A stretch of DNA of 64,000 nt from Sclerotiophoma versabilis (Eukaryota > Ascomycota > Dothideomycetes > Pleosporales > Didymellaceae). This document shows positions 40,584-52,086 of this stretch, one piece after another. The notes under the pieces are model-generated. The model saw only the letters and a list, made by a program, of their open reading frames with translations. It made no database searches and had not been told where the DNA came from. Position numbers and translations under genes: made by a program. How positions within the stretch are numbered: position 1 is the first letter of the stretch; every line of letters begins with the position of its first letter. The stretch lies in assembly GCA_012274445.1 (NCBI GenBank), contig JAAROD010000033.1:1612001-1676000 (forward strand). The letters run 5' to 3'.

Positions 40584-40886
40584 ACCGCCATTAGCGCGTT
40601 TTCAAGTACCATGCCACACAAAAGCAACAAAAATCACGATTGAACATGATCAGTACGGGTTCATCATTTGTACCTCAAAATGTCTCACATTGAACAAGGT
40701 TTTAGTTTCGATGTTCGCGCGAACATCACGTGTGTCTTTGTTGTTGGCGTTTCCCCGCTCGGTCGGTTCTCGACGCGTCGCGTTCACAAACTCCCATCCA
40801 ACACACAGCAGGTGTGCTGTGGTCTCCCTTGCCAGCAGCATCTACGAGATGGACAGCCATCGTTCAATTAAACATCAAAAACCCCA
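40584..40886. other. spacer between permease and regulator genes
   Basis: 303 bp. It holds the permease 3' end and the promoter of the regulator. No motif of interest found beyond scattered CGCG. Confidence 0.45.
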
Positions 40887-42479
40887 ATGGCATCCACGAG
40901 GAAAGTAGTCCCAAAAGCATGTGATGCTTGCCGGCGCCGGAAAGTCAAATGCAATGGGCATCAGCCATGCTCTGGCTGCATATCGGCAAATTTAACGTGC
41001 GCCTACGATTCACCCAGAAAGCTAGGAGGAAACAGAGGTGCGAGAGCCACTGTCCTCAACGAGCTGAGAAGCAGCCAGGCACATCATGCTGCAGCAGTCT
41101 CTCCGACCTCAAGTGACTCAACTCACTCGCCTTTAATCAGCTCTTTTGACCCGGAGACATCCTTCGTACAAGCATGCGTTGGGGTTTATATGCATCGCAT
41201 ACACTCGGTTGTTCCTATCTTGACTCAACATGCGCTGGAGACGGAAGTGCAGCTGGCAAAGACCTCGCTTGTCTCACGCCAGTTCATTCTAGCCTTCTGT
41301 GCTTACGTTGCAAACTTTGGGAACGCGCTTGAGGAAACGCAAGTTGACCATCAGGTCTTCTCTCGAATTGATTTAGGGCGCCAGAGTCTGAACGATGCAC
41401 TTCTGGTTCAAGACCGCAGGCGCATCACAGACCCGAGTCCTAGGTCAATGTTTGTTTCGTTCTTTTTATACGGAGCATATGCTGGGCTTGGAGACTATCA
41501 GCAAGGCTGGTTCTATCTGCGTGAGGCCACAACCCTCTATACTATGCTTAAGAAGGATGCAGTCGGTTGGTATGATCAAAGGACAGATAGCTGCATGTTC
41601 TGGATCCTCCTAATATCTGAAAGGTACTTTGATTCATAGTTGCATGCAAACGCTTGGCTTACTTTGAGCAGGTCTCACGGTGTACGGAGAAGTCGGCCGA
41701 TCACACTCCAGGTCACGTCATCAAGTCCCCCACTCAGTAGTACACATGCGCCCGGCCTTCAGCTTCTTGCTTCAGTGTTTCAGCCACTCGATGAAAAGTT
41801 CTTCGCAGTATGGAATGGTTCGAGTAATAGCTGCAGCAAAGAATGGCTGCTCGAGCTTGAACGTGATGTTCGAACTGCTCTGCCCACTAGCCTTGAGGTG
41901 TCAAACGAAGAGGTGGCAAACTTGCGTGTTTCCCAGTTTTGGTTACGCATCAAGCTATGGGAACTGTTCCCACGCTTCGGCTTCCTATCGACCGAGTCAG
42001 TGTATAGCTGCCTGACGTTCAGATACCCAGTAGCAGTCGCAAACGATCTGACCATCCTCGCGATTAAAATGCCGATCGTGAGTTTACAGGTTCACGGGGT
42101 GGGCATGGTAAGTTGAGCTCGATCGTAGAGTTTCATCCGGCTGACCTTTTAGACTGAGAAAGTGTTCGATATCGCTTGTGCCGTTGCAGATGTTCTTCCG
42201 TTTATATCTGTGTCGACCTCACAGATGGAGCTAGGCCCAGTCGACTACTTGACGCAAGTCGTCTTCCTAATGGCAAAACTTCCTGGCGGAACAACCAAGT
42301 TTGTCCCTCTGCTTCTCGCCAAGATCAACGAGCTACGTCCTGAGCTGGTCAATACTCTCTGTGCGGCAATGCAGTTACCTGTGACTGCTTTCAACGACCC
42401 TATGAGTCCTGACACACGCTTTGTATACGAAGAGGAGGTAGGTAGAGGGCTTTACGCTAACCTCAGAAGAGCGATATGA
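40887..42479 (+). CDS. Zn2Cys6 transcription factor, MAL-activator type
   Basis: Exons 40887-41623, 41672-42107 and 42153-42479 (introns 48 and 45 nt) give 499 residues. The binuclear cluster CX2CX6CX5CX2CX6C lies at about residues 12-38 (CDACRRRKVKCNG, HQPCSGC, LTC). The fungal regulatory middle homology region follows (VYMHRIHSVVPILTQHALET, YGAYAGLGDYQQGWFYLREA, LLISERSHGVRRSRPITLQ after splicing). Gene order maltase-permease-activator is that of yeast MAL loci, so it probably activates the two neighbours in response to maltose; a role as AmyR- or MalR-like regulator fits too. No nuclear export or other domain seen. The first intron removes an early stop directly after AGG. Confidence 0.9.
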
Positions 42480-43088
42480 GCTGTTTGTGGTTACGATCTG
42501 GAGTAAGAGGATCTCACGGCGCTGTCGAACTCGCCACCTACCGCGGCTCAACATGGATGGAGCATAAACAACAAGATTAATCTGGATGCATGGCGAGAAC
42601 TGCAAAATGACACCAACCCACATTGCGTGCATTCTGGGTGACAAAAAAGACTGCATTACAAATGGACGACTATTCTGAGAGGCTGACAGCCAAGCAATGT
42701 TTCAGCAGTACGCGGCAGGCGTTTACTCGGTTGCTGACGATCCGGGGAAGGCTGACGTGCGTACGCACTGATCTGATTGGCTGTTTCATGACAGAAGTGG
42801 CAGTACCGTCAGCGGCCAAGAAATGGACGATGAACAACACTGCTCAGCCATCTTCTCTCGGCACTTTGTAAGTGAAGAGCAAGTGTAGTGACAGCAATGG
42901 CTTTTCGTACCGGATCATCGGTATCTAGAGCCTCTATATAATGCCAAAGTTGTCTGCTCAATGTTTCCTTCATCACAACAGCACTCACACACGAACAACA
43001 TCTACATTTCCTTGTTTCCTTATCTCCTTGAGTCTATCCATTTTCCATTTCCTTAGAAACTCTAGTGAAACATCCAACAATCATCACA
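42480..43088. other. intergenic region with TATA box for the secreted-protein gene
   Basis: CTATATAATG lies at about 42933-42942, some 150 bp before the next ATG, followed by CT-rich leader sequence (about 43010-43060), a common arrangement for strongly expressed fungal genes. No other gene seen. Confidence 0.5.
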
Positions 43089-43871
43089 ATGCAGTACTCC
43101 ACCATCTTCCTCTCCGCGTTGTTCGCGACATCGGCTCTAGCACGCCCAGCTCGTCGCTCGACTTTCGACAATTCCATCACAGTCCAACTCTCCGGCCCCG
43201 GTGAGCTCGCAACCCAAACTTCCTTCGACGAGGGTTCCCGCCAAGTCAAGCGTCCCGTCGGCTCCCTTGGCCCTTACGATACCGTCGCCCTCTCGCTCGG
43301 CGCAGACGTAAAACAGCAAGGCCTCCGCTGCCAAGTACTTGACGAGCAAAACTCGCCCATCGTCGTGCTCCGCAATACCAGCCGCGAGATAACCTTTGCT
43401 GATGGCGGCCTCGGAGCCTGGACATTCGAAAGCGGCGCGCAGAACGTTGTGGCCATCATCTGCGACCCTACGTTTGTCAAAGGCGGTGCTCCTCCTGCCA
43501 CAACTAGCCCTGCTCCTACGCCCATTGCGCAGCCTTCCATCAACGTCCGCATCTCCGGTCTTAGCGAGTTCGCGCGCAACATCGCGTTTGTCGAGGGTGG
43601 TCTTGTTCGCGAGATCCAGCCCGCAGGCGGCGAAGATGTCAATATGTTCGAGCTTACGCTTGACCCCGCAGTCAAGAAGCAGGACTTGAGGTGCAAGGTT
43701 CTTGACAACGCCGGTAACCCGATTACTGGCAAGCGAGGTGCCAATGTTGACATCACCTTTGCTGACGGTGGTAACGGTCCTTGGACTTTCATCAACAAGA
43801 AGGGTGAGCCGATCAACGTTAATACTAGCGCCGTCATTTGCGATCCCGCTTTTGTTAAAGCTTCTGCATGA
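43089..43871 (+). CDS. secreted two-module protein with internal duplication
   Basis: Intronless, 260 residues from the ATG at 43089. A signal peptide is clear (YSTIFLSALFATSALA, cleavage near residue 18-19). Two homologous modules of about 100 residues follow, joined by a Pro/Thr linker (PPATTSPAPTPIAQP). Shared landmarks: SITVQLSGPGELA and SINVRISGLSEFA; GLRCQVLDEQNSPI and DLRCKVLDNAGNPI; ITFADGGLGAWTF and ITFADGGNGPWTF; IICDPTFVK and VICDPAFVK. Each module has two Cys, so one disulfide per module is likely. No carbohydrate-active or protease motif; beta-sandwich folding is my guess. The family is common in Dothideomycetes as far as I recognise it, but no function is assigned. Confidence 0.85.
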   Translation: MQYSTIFLSALFATSALARPARRSTFDNSITVQLSGPGELATQTSFDEGSRQVKRPVGSLGPYDTVALSLGADVKQQGLRCQVLDEQNSPIVVLRNTSREITFADGGLGAWTFESGAQNVVAIICDPTFVKGGAPPATTSPAPTPIAQPSINVRISGLSEFARNIAFVEGGLVREIQPAGGEDVNMFELTLDPAVKKQDLRCKVLDNAGNPITGKRGANVDITFADGGNGPWTFINKKGEPINVNTSAVICDPAFVKASA

Positions 43872-44884
43872 ACAGCTTCAATTCCACAGAGGGCGGTTCG
43901 ACGCGTCTTCTGAAGGGTGGCTAAGGTTTGCTGCATAGCGATGGTTCTTGGGTATATTTAGACATTTGCTTTTCACGTTTTATTTTGCTTGCCATTCTGG
44001 TTTATGTGTCCCTCTTTCCGCGTACCGCTCTAGTCGTAATCTTAGATACATAATAGCATCACTCTTTTGCTATATCTTATCCACAAGAACCCGAATGGAT
44101 GTCGTCACTATACTTAGAACTTTATTGCTTTTGCTTTTACGGGAGCAAAAAGATGAAGAATCGAAGGCGGTGGAACTTTTGGGAGCAAGCATTAATCTCT
44201 GTGGGCATATGAGGCTCAAGGAAGACCGGGCTGAGCGCCGAACCCTCCCCGAGCTTCATCACCAATGTATAGCACTGCAAAAATCCACCAACGGTAACTC
44301 CCAGTCGATTGCAGGCAAAGATTACGCGCGCAAAGAGCCTTTTATGTCTAAGGACAGCTGAGGTTCGAATCAGCCATGCCCTGGATGAGCACCTCCAGGC
44401 CCCGGCAAAGCTTAGACCTGCGGACATGGCGAACACTTCCAACAGTGTCTGGCAAAGCAAAATATCTCTCAGTAATCGCAAAAGCGCCACGTACATTACG
44501 ACGGAGCATCTCAAAATAGTCTAACACATCTTTGACGACAGTAGGGGTAGCGTCATACATCAACAAACGTGTGCGAAGATGCACAATTACGTCTGCAAAA
44601 TTAACCGAACTTATCTCGATTTTCTGCTGCAAAGGTATCACTAACAAAGACTATGTGATTGCATTGCATGAGTTGGTAGAGGCAGCCGTAGCAGAGTCTT
44701 GAGAAGAAGTAGATGGCTAAATTGAAGTAGATGGAGGAATATGACAGGATGCTCTGCATGGCATTGCATGTAGTTTCGTTACAACCTCGGTAGCGATGGA
44801 GACTAAAAGCCGCACAGTGACGGAACAAATTTGCACTATTCTGCATAATCTGGCTCACAAGCGTCCCAGAATGATCGGCGCTGT
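43872..44884. other. intergenic region, no gene seen
   Basis: About 1 kb between convergent genes. GGTTCGAATC at 44362-44371 resembles a tRNA B box but no tRNA can be folded around it. Nothing else recognised. Confidence 0.45.
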
Positions 44885-46636
44885 CTAAATCATGTACCGG
44901 TACCCCTTCTGCAGGGCCCTAGCAGCCGCGATATCGATCCCCTCAACCTCCGCAGTCTTCCTCAACTTCTTCATATCTCTCTCTGTCAATTGACTGTCCT
45001 CGTTCTCCATGCGTGCCATCTGCTTATTCTGTCGTTCGAGATAGAACTTCATGATCACAAAGCATGCCAGACTCAAACCCTGCAGTCCAATACAAACACC
45101 AAGCGCGGGCCGATAATGAGGCTTCGAGCTCGGGAAGTACGTGAAGGGAGTCCAAATCGATGCTGAATTGCCGATACTGTTGATGAAAGCTAGCGCAGCG
45201 GCGCGCTTAGCGGGCGGACGCGGGATGGCATTCGAGATCCAAGCGTAGATTGTACCGTTCTGGGCGAAGACAAAGTTCATCAGGAAGAAAGAGAAGTAAC
45301 GTGATCCAAAGTCGTCAGTGAACATAAAGACCAGAAAGCCGACAATTGAGATTGCGACTGGATAGGCAAGGAACCAAAAGCGTTTGCCGAGGTGGTCGGA
45401 AAGGTAGCAGTGGCCGTAGGAGTAGAACACCATGAAGACATAAGGTGGGGCAACAAGCAGGAGCGAGATGATGCGGCTGTAACCCAATGTCTGTGTGAGT
45501 GTGGGGAAGAAGTTCTGAAAGCCAGCAGAGCCTGTAATGCCCATATAGGCGATTGCGACTAACAAAGGTCAGGACTGGAATAATGGTTGAGAGGAAGGTT
45601 TACTAACGGATGTATGTCTTCGGGTCCGTGAAAGCAAGTTTCATGCCCTTAAGCTGGCTCATACCACCAGCTTCGTCGACGTCTGCTTCAGCAGCGTCGA
45701 TAGCAAGGCGTCTTACGGCCACGCGCTTCATCTCTGGTGTTAATCCGCTCCAAGTTTCTGGGAAATCAGGAAGGATGAATATTGCTGCAATACCAACAGC
45801 CATTGTGATTGCGCCTTCGATGATGTAGAGCCTGATCCGACAAGGTTAGCTGATCAAGAATCTGTACTTGGTGCACGGGCTTACCATTTCCAGGCAGCCA
45901 ACCCAAGATGTCCATCCAATCCACTCAAGATGCCTGCTGCGATGAGGGACCCAAATGCACCAGAGACCAGCGATCCGGCATAGAAGATAGCGTTGCGCTT
46001 CGCCAGCTCTTCCTTTGTGTACCATTTACTCAGGTAAAACAACGCACCAGGAAAGAATGGTGCTTCTACAATGCCGAGGATGAAGCGCGCTGCTACGATG
46101 CCCGAATAGTTGTGGACTTGGGATGTTAAGCAGGAGACTAAGCCCCAAGCGACGGTGGCACAACCAAGGTACCACGAGGGTCGACCGACCCAGTTGAGAA
46201 TAATGTTGGAGGGTACTTGCATCAGGATGTAACTTGGCCATGGTTAGCGGGCGCTAAGGGAAACAAAGTATCGAGTGTGGCATACCCAACAAACAAGATC
46301 GAAAGACCCGTCTGATACTGGTCACCGGTGAGACCCAACTCTTGCTCCAGCCCTTGTAGACGGGCAGCAGCGTAGTTGTTTCTAATATGATCAGCATTGG
46401 CCACCGCACATGAGCGGTTGTTCATACCTGTCGATGTAGTTCATCAAGTAAATGGTGATAAGCACCGGCATGATTCGCGCATCAATCTTTCTCCTGAGCT
46501 TCTTCTCTATCTCCAGCTCCTCCGCGGAAAGATGGCCATGATGCATAGCTTCTCGCCGCACTGCTTCGAGATGCTCTGGATCGTCAAACGCTTGTCCCAT
46601 CACATCGTGATCTTTATAGTCCTTCTCCGTAGTCAT
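44885..46636 (-). CDS. MFS transporter, anion:cation symporter (Dal5/allantoate permease-like) family
   Basis: Five exons (46428-46636, 46286-46381, 45885-46232, 45608-45831, 44885-45558; introns 46, 53, 53 and 49 nt, minus strand) give 516 residues. ACS-family features: KIDARIMPVLITIYLMNYID then RNNYAAARLQGLE across the first joint (TM1), LFVGYILMQVPSNIILN, RFILGIVEAPFFPGALFYLS, WYTKEELAKRNAIFY, and LLLVAPPYVFMVFYSYGHCY in the C-half. The tail after the last TM is charged (RMENEDSQLTERD). Relatives import allantoate, nicotinate, biotin or other carboxylates in the plasma membrane; the substrate here is open. An upstream in-frame extension lacks an ATG, so 46636 is taken as start. Confidence 0.9.
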
Positions 46637-47337
46637 GGCTTCAAAATGCTCCGTCAAGGATGGAGACAACAGGCGGAAAGCAGTCAGGCTCTGCTAGGCA
46701 AAAAGGCTTGCCGAAGCTTTAAGTAAAGACAAGCTTACCGGGGTAGAGTCTGGGGTACGACTAAGCCTATGCCAATGACGGACATGGCGGTCAGAGTAGC
46801 TGGCTAATTGGCCAACCCCGCTCAAAACTTCGCAACGAGCGCAACGAACGGGCGCCAAAACCTGACACACATCCTGGGAGAATCTCGGCAGCAGGAAGAT
46901 CAGCTGATAAATATGCGACTGATTTGCCGGATAATGCTTCATCGGTGAAATCGCCGTGTCAATGCAGAAAACGTGATTCGTCGAATGGCGTCAAAGGATC
47001 GGCATGAAGGTCCAACTTCGGCAGTTCCTTTGTGCAACGTCAATGTTCAAGCGAGGGGGAGCCGATCTGCGGAGGTAAAAGTAGCATTGAATACATAAGT
47101 AATGTGGATATCTCAAACCAAAAGAAATTCGTTACCTGCCAATTGGCTGACATTGCTGCGCAGGAAACCAAACGCCAAAGAACATGTAGAAAGACCTAGG
47201 AAGATAGGCGCTTTTAAGATAACGCAACGCGGGTATCTGACGACCTCCAAATTAATTAAAAAAAAAAGCCAAGATTTCATCTCCGATTACACGAGAATAA
47301 CGTACTGAATCAAAGAGAAAAGGTTAAACCCCCTCGC
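46637..47337. other. intergenic region, no gene seen
   Basis: Promoter side of the MFS gene and 3' flank of the DUF7053-like gene. A run of ten A's at 47256-47265 is the only low-complexity feature. Confidence 0.45.
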
Positions 47338-48495
47338 TCATTGGTGGCCCTGAGGATTGTATGGAGAGTACTGTGGTGGCACAGAATAGTGCGCCTGTTG
47401 TGCGTAGTCTTGAGGGTTGTACGAGTACTTCAGCTGATGAGCACTCTGCTGACTTTCGCGCTTAACGCGATCCGAGTGCTCCTCTCGTGTCTCTTCCATT
47501 GTAGGCAGTTCTGCTGTAAATGTCTTCTGGTCAACTCCTGGCGAGCGGGCATTGTCGGACGGAGCGTATGAGCTTGGGCGAGAACTTATTGAGCTTTGAT
47601 AGTCATTCGAGACTTGCGACCAGCGCGCATCTGGAAGATTGGGTGACTTCGACCCGTCGCTTGCACTTGACAAGCGACGATCTGGATGTAGCAAACCCGG
47701 TGATGGCTGGGGATGGTAGTAATCTCCTGGCAACTCCATGACAACATTGTTCTGACCTAAGAGCTGACTTGGAGGAACGAACTGCTGCTGGCTCGGGTTG
47801 TGCGGTTGTCTTAGTGAGCGTGTTGGTGACATGGGGATATTGTACGGTTGCAGGTTTGCGTTTTGCGGAGATAGGCCTGGCGATCCTGGTATCCTGCTGG
47901 ACCGGTCTGCAGGATTGAACGTCTTCAGTTTGCCTTTTTCCATCATGCCCTGCAACACGCCTGAGTCAAGTAACTCAGCTTTCTTGATCAGACGCTCAAC
48001 AAAGACTTTCGATGCAGCTTTGTTTTCCTTCTTCACGAAACCAGCCATTGTCATGTTGCATTTGATCTCGATATCCTCGCGCAAATACAATCCCTCGGGT
48101 GGAGCTCCCAGACCTAGCTCCCTAGTTTCGACAGGTTCACCCGGCTGATTACCGCAAATTTGCCACTTGTTGCGCATATCCACACCAGCAGGCGCATAGA
48201 TATGTGTTTGTAAACCCCAGGGCATGTCATGGAAGCATCCTTTGAACTTGATGGCGCCGCTGCCCAGCTTTCCAATGCCGGGAATGTATTGAATTCGCTG
48301 CGAGATCTCGTACCAAGTCGCGTAGAACTCGTCCGATGGCGCGTCTCGTGGTGCCTTTATAGCTTCGAATCCTGTTACGAGAGGATTGAGTTCGATGACT
48401 TCGCCATGGCTATGCAGGATGTCGATAGCCAACTGTCGTGGGATGAAGGATGGAATCGGGGTGATGTTTGTATACATTGTCTTTTTGCGCATCAT
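47338..48495 (-). CDS. DUF7053-like conserved fungal protein
   Basis: Intronless, 385 residues; a Met at residue 7 (MYTNITPIPSFIPRQLAI) is an equally good start. The N-terminal 165 residues look like a folded domain of the DUF7053 kind: IDILHSHGEVIELNPLVTGF, then a conserved WYEISQRIQYIPGIGK, FKGCFHDMPWGLQTHIYAPA and LYLREDIEIKCNMTMAGFVK, ending with KASKVFVERLIKKAELLD-like helix. This resembles a START/SRPBCC-type lipid-binding fold (inference). The remaining 200 residues are Pro/Gln/Ser-rich and disordered with PGSPGLSPQN and YNPQG-type repeats. Probably cytosolic. Function unknown. Confidence 0.8.
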   Translation of the reverse strand: MMRKKTMYTNITPIPSFIPRQLAIDILHSHGEVIELNPLVTGFEAIKAPRDAPSDEFYATWYEISQRIQYIPGIGKLGSGAIKFKGCFHDMPWGLQTHIYAPAGVDMRNKWQICGNQPGEPVETRELGLGAPPEGLYLREDIEIKCNMTMAGFVKKENKAASKVFVERLIKKAELLDSGVLQGMMEKGKLKTFNPADRSSRIPGSPGLSPQNANLQPYNIPMSPTRSLRQPHNPSQQQFVPPSQLLGQNNVVMELPGDYYHPQPSPGLLHPDRRLSSASDGSKSPNLPDARWSQVSNDYQSSISSRPSSYAPSDNARSPGVDQKTFTAELPTMEETREEHSDRVKRESQQSAHQLKYSYNPQDYAQQAHYSVPPQYSPYNPQGHQ

Positions 48496-49715
48496 CCTGG
48501 GAGATGCGTGAAGAAAAATTTGAGTGAGATTACGGTTGAAGAGTGTCGCGCAGAAGCGAAGGCGTCGTAGGGTAGTAATATGCTGACAATCCCTGTACTA
48601 CAGTCCTGCATAGGTTAGCTATGGTAAGCTCACGATTCAATCAGTGACCCGCGATAACGCGTCATGTGCTTGGCAGGGCATAAGATATGATCCGGTAAGC
48701 TTGGCTGAAGACCGAATGTAATCAGGAGACAAGCGTACGAATGAAAAAGCTTCGCAGCAGGAGAAAACATCGAGAACGGCGCATCATGAAGCTGAGATAT
48801 CATCACGAACAGATCACTTCGTACAGCCGGGCGATTTGTTTCCGTAGTGGGGCTGTGTGTTGCGACATCATCTATCAGTAAGCGGATGTTGGCGGCTGAC
48901 GCGCGGGGCTGGAAGCATTGGACATCAATTCGACAAGCTGCCAACGCGGCTGGAGGCGCGGTTTAAAGTTCTGAATGCGCCACTACAGCCTCGGTTGCCG
49001 GTGACCCAGCTGACGATCAGTTGGCCGGAAGCCCAAACTTCCGGTCTAGCACAACGAGCACCGAGTCGACGCGCGAAAAGCATAGTGAAGACTGTTCGAC
49101 GCCAATTGCAACATTCTCAGCTTCTTGCGCAACCTCGAAGACAACAGACCGCTGTGAATTTGCGAAATTCCATTGCTGACGGGCAGCGACGTACCTTGCA
49201 TGGACTATCCCTACCTATGCTGCCGTGACGCCGGCAAGTACTGCAAGGCACTTCAGAGTTCACGGGATGTGCACAACCGGCCAGACATTGCTATATAGTC
49301 ATTCATTCTGACAGGGTTGAGGTATGTGGGTAAACGAAAACAATTAGGACGTCGAGCAGCCCGAACGCGCCTGCTCAATTCAGGCTAGGTATAACGTGGC
49401 TAACAAAACGTCAAACAAGCAGGAGCTTTAAACCAACGCTACTAATCATGAAGCTTGAAAGTAAAATTTGTTATTGATATCCTCTGCATACCCGGACTCT
49501 TATCAGATATACTTGCGCGGAAGTGAAAACATGACACAGCCACAATAAACGCAAGGTCAGCCAGCCGTACAGGTAAGGACTAGCTGGCTGACCGAGCAGG
49601 ATGCAGTGCATGTTCTCGACCACGGAGGTGGTATAGCCACGCTGCCGAGCAAGCGTCAGCCTAATCATCACCTTCACGCCATCTTCTTGCCAAACATCCA
49701 CGCTTTCTTGGTCTC
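48496..49715. other. gene-free stretch before the HET genes
   Basis: About 1.2 kb. The open frames seen are short and lack domain character. It separates conserved genes on the left from broken incompatibility-type genes on the right. Confidence 0.4.
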
Positions 49716-50333
49716 ATGGATGCATCAATACTGTTGACAAGTGAGGCTGGAAATGCTACATCTGCTAACATATCGAGTCCCCCGTCAACTTTCCAGCACA
49801 CTCCCATAGACCACAACGTCCTTTCGATTCGACTTTTACAAGTTCTGCCAGACTTATCCACATCAGGTCTCATTCAATGTAAAGTCTCTAATCACACACT
49901 CGCCTCATCTTACGTGTGTCTTTCGTACATCTGGGGCTCAGCGTACAACAAGCGCCCCATTTTGATCAACGGCAAACTTTTCGAAGCACAAGAAAACCTC
50001 TGGGGGTTCCTATCAACCACACGTCAAAATCAACGATCAGGGTCACAGAATTACTGGATCGACGCTATATGTATCAATCAGAACAACACTCCTGAGAGAA
50101 ACCATCAGGTACGCCAGATGGGTAGTATATACAGTCAGGCACAGCAAGTACTCGTCTGGTTCGGACTCAACGCACCCATAAATCGTGTATTTCAGATGAT
50201 ACATTGGTTCTGCAAGTCGGTCCATAGAGAAACTGATCTGACCAGTTTCAAAGAGATCCAGAAGGCTTGGGAACGGTGCGAGTTCAGCCATGACGCTCAA
50301 ATCCGGTTCATCGCTGCTCGAGCGTCACACTAA
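49716..50333 (+). pseudogene. HET-domain protein, truncated after the HET domain
   Basis: 205-residue frame containing most of a heterokaryon-incompatibility (HET) domain: SIRLLQVLPDLSTSGLIQC, YVCLSYIWGS, YWIDAICINQNNTPERNHQV, RQMGSIYSQAQQVLVWFG. Family members usually run 500-700 residues with the HET domain at the N-terminus and a long C-terminal part containing ERCWW-type and WxRRWxxQE motifs. Here the frame derails after KAWERCEF and stops at 50333, before that motif. A second, related HET relic starts 1 kb downstream. HET domains trigger cell death in non-self recognition; this copy is probably inactive unless the short form is used as such. Confidence 0.7.
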
Positions 50334-51364
50334 GCGTTTACTGTTTAGTTATCACGTGCGGGGCGCTGGGGGGCGAACATCTGTGGCGTCGATGTTGTAA
50401 TTCACGTATACTGGGCTTGAGCTTGAATCGCGTAAGGAGTCCTCCTTACTCACAGTGTTACAATCTTTACAGACAGAGTGCCAATCAATCTTGGACAACT
50501 CCGGTCCTTCAGCATCTCAAAGCCAATTTTATCGAGTCCTTTGCAGCTGCACGCTTTCTCATTGAGGTTATTTCTGTAAACATAAGTTGACCGAAGTGCC
50601 TTGGATGATTTTCCTCGCCATGCCAATGGAAAGAGCAGACTTCTTTCGGAGTCTACTGACCGTCCTGAGGGCTTCGATGACGTCCCTGTGTTCCATGGCC
50701 ATGTCAGCAGATATTTATGAGTTCTGAATTGACGTAGTAGAGAAAGGCCACCCTTGTCCTGCCTTTACGCCCACGATATGAGTGAGCAGACCTGTAGCCT
50801 CAGCGCAGCAATCTTCTCATAGTTGGAGCTTCCTGAAGAGGGAGCCATTTCCTACATTGTCTTCGCTTCATAATTGTCGGGCACGCATCGGTCGCAAGGA
50901 TGGCAATTTTTTATGCTTTAAGAGACAGTTCTTCGTAAATAGGTGCCACCTGGCTGGTATACACTACACTCTACCTTCCTGCAAATTGGGAGCCCGCTTT
51001 TTAGCCGTTCATTTAGGCGGAAAAAAAATCCTACCCGGTTAGATGTCAAGCAACAAGGTGCAAGAAGCACAATCAGTGCAATCTACGTTACTCTAGCTAC
51101 TGATGAACACTTCTACCTAGTGCAAACAGCGTTCAGGTCAGGCATGTGCTCAAAAACAACTGTCGATAGGGGGCTCTGACAATACTGCAGTATAAGAGAT
51201 CATACTTACGACTTTAAAGGCATCTTACCTTCTCCAATCTCGCAGTCTTCTCAGCATGGAGCTGGCCTATCAGGCGGTTAGATGCGGGGCTCAGTCTTGC
51301 ATGCACACTTGTCAGCCGCCGGACAGATACGAGAACGGAGGCGCCTTTCCCAAAGCACAATGCG
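50334..51364. other. spacer between two HET relics
   Basis: No intact gene. It includes a perfect 8-bp inverted repeat GTAAGGAG/CTCCTTAC at 50432-50449 with a 2-base centre. It may hold decayed 3' sequence of the first HET gene. Confidence 0.4.
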
Positions 51365-51990
51365 ATGCCGGAATTCAGCCACAGACATCTAGACCGCAAA
51401 TACCCCTCTATACGTCTGGTCAAAGTTCTATCACATCTTTCACGGACAGGTCTTATACAGTGCGAAATTTTGCATCATAGTACCAGCGACACATGCCATT
51501 GCGTATCATATGTATGGGGTACGCCTGATGACGCGCGTACGATTTTGGTCAATAAATCGGCTTTCAAGATACGAGTGCACTTGTGGAACTTTTTGCAGGC
51601 AATCAAGACAAAAGATGCCACCAAAGATCGATTGCTCTGGATAGATGCTATCTGTATAGACCAAGGAGATATACTTGAACGCAATGACGAAGTCGCCCAA
51701 ATGGGCTTGATTTTCTCTGCAGCAGAAGGAGACCTGACTTGGTTAGGATACAATGACCGAATCACTGGTTTCCCTGAGTTCTGGCTACACAGCTCACAAT
51801 ACGAAGAATCGAAAAAAAGCGGAACTGGCCAGAGATCGAACGCTGCTGGCAGCACTTTGCCACTGATGTGTACTGGAGCAGAGCTTGGATCATCCAGGAG
51901 ATTCTGTTGGCGAAGACTCTGAGCCTTGCAACAGACAAGATTGAGGTCGATCCCCGGAAGCTAAAAGGCACTTGGTGGTATAACCTGTAA
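51365..51990 (+). pseudogene. second HET-domain gene, broken by a frameshift in an A run and truncated
   Basis: The frame from 51365 encodes IRLVKVLSHLSRTGLIQC, CVSYVWGTPDDARTI, WIDAICIDQGDILERNDEV and AQMGLIFSAAEGDLTWLG, a clear HET domain. At a run of seven A's (51812-51818) the conserved sequence moves to another frame, where ERCWQHFATDVYWSRAWIIQ continues the HET pattern up to a TAA at 51988-51990. The long C-terminal part of HET proteins is missing; the GMC gene begins on the other strand 96 bp on. It resembles the upstream HET relic (shared ...RTGLIQC/STSGLIQC start), so the two may be tandem copies. A sequencing error in the A run is possible, but would not repair the truncation. Confidence 0.75.
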
Positions 51991-52086
51991 CAGAAGGGGA
52001 TTTCTGTCCGACAAGAATTTGATTATATCTGGGGGTATAGCTGTAAAGCTTGTGACGATGAAACTATTGGTAAAGGGTTCTCGACT

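Noticed and set aside
44362..44371. GGTTCGAATC, identical to a tRNA B box
   Set aside because: The flanking bases do not form a T stem, no A box lies at the right distance upstream, and no cloverleaf can be drawn.
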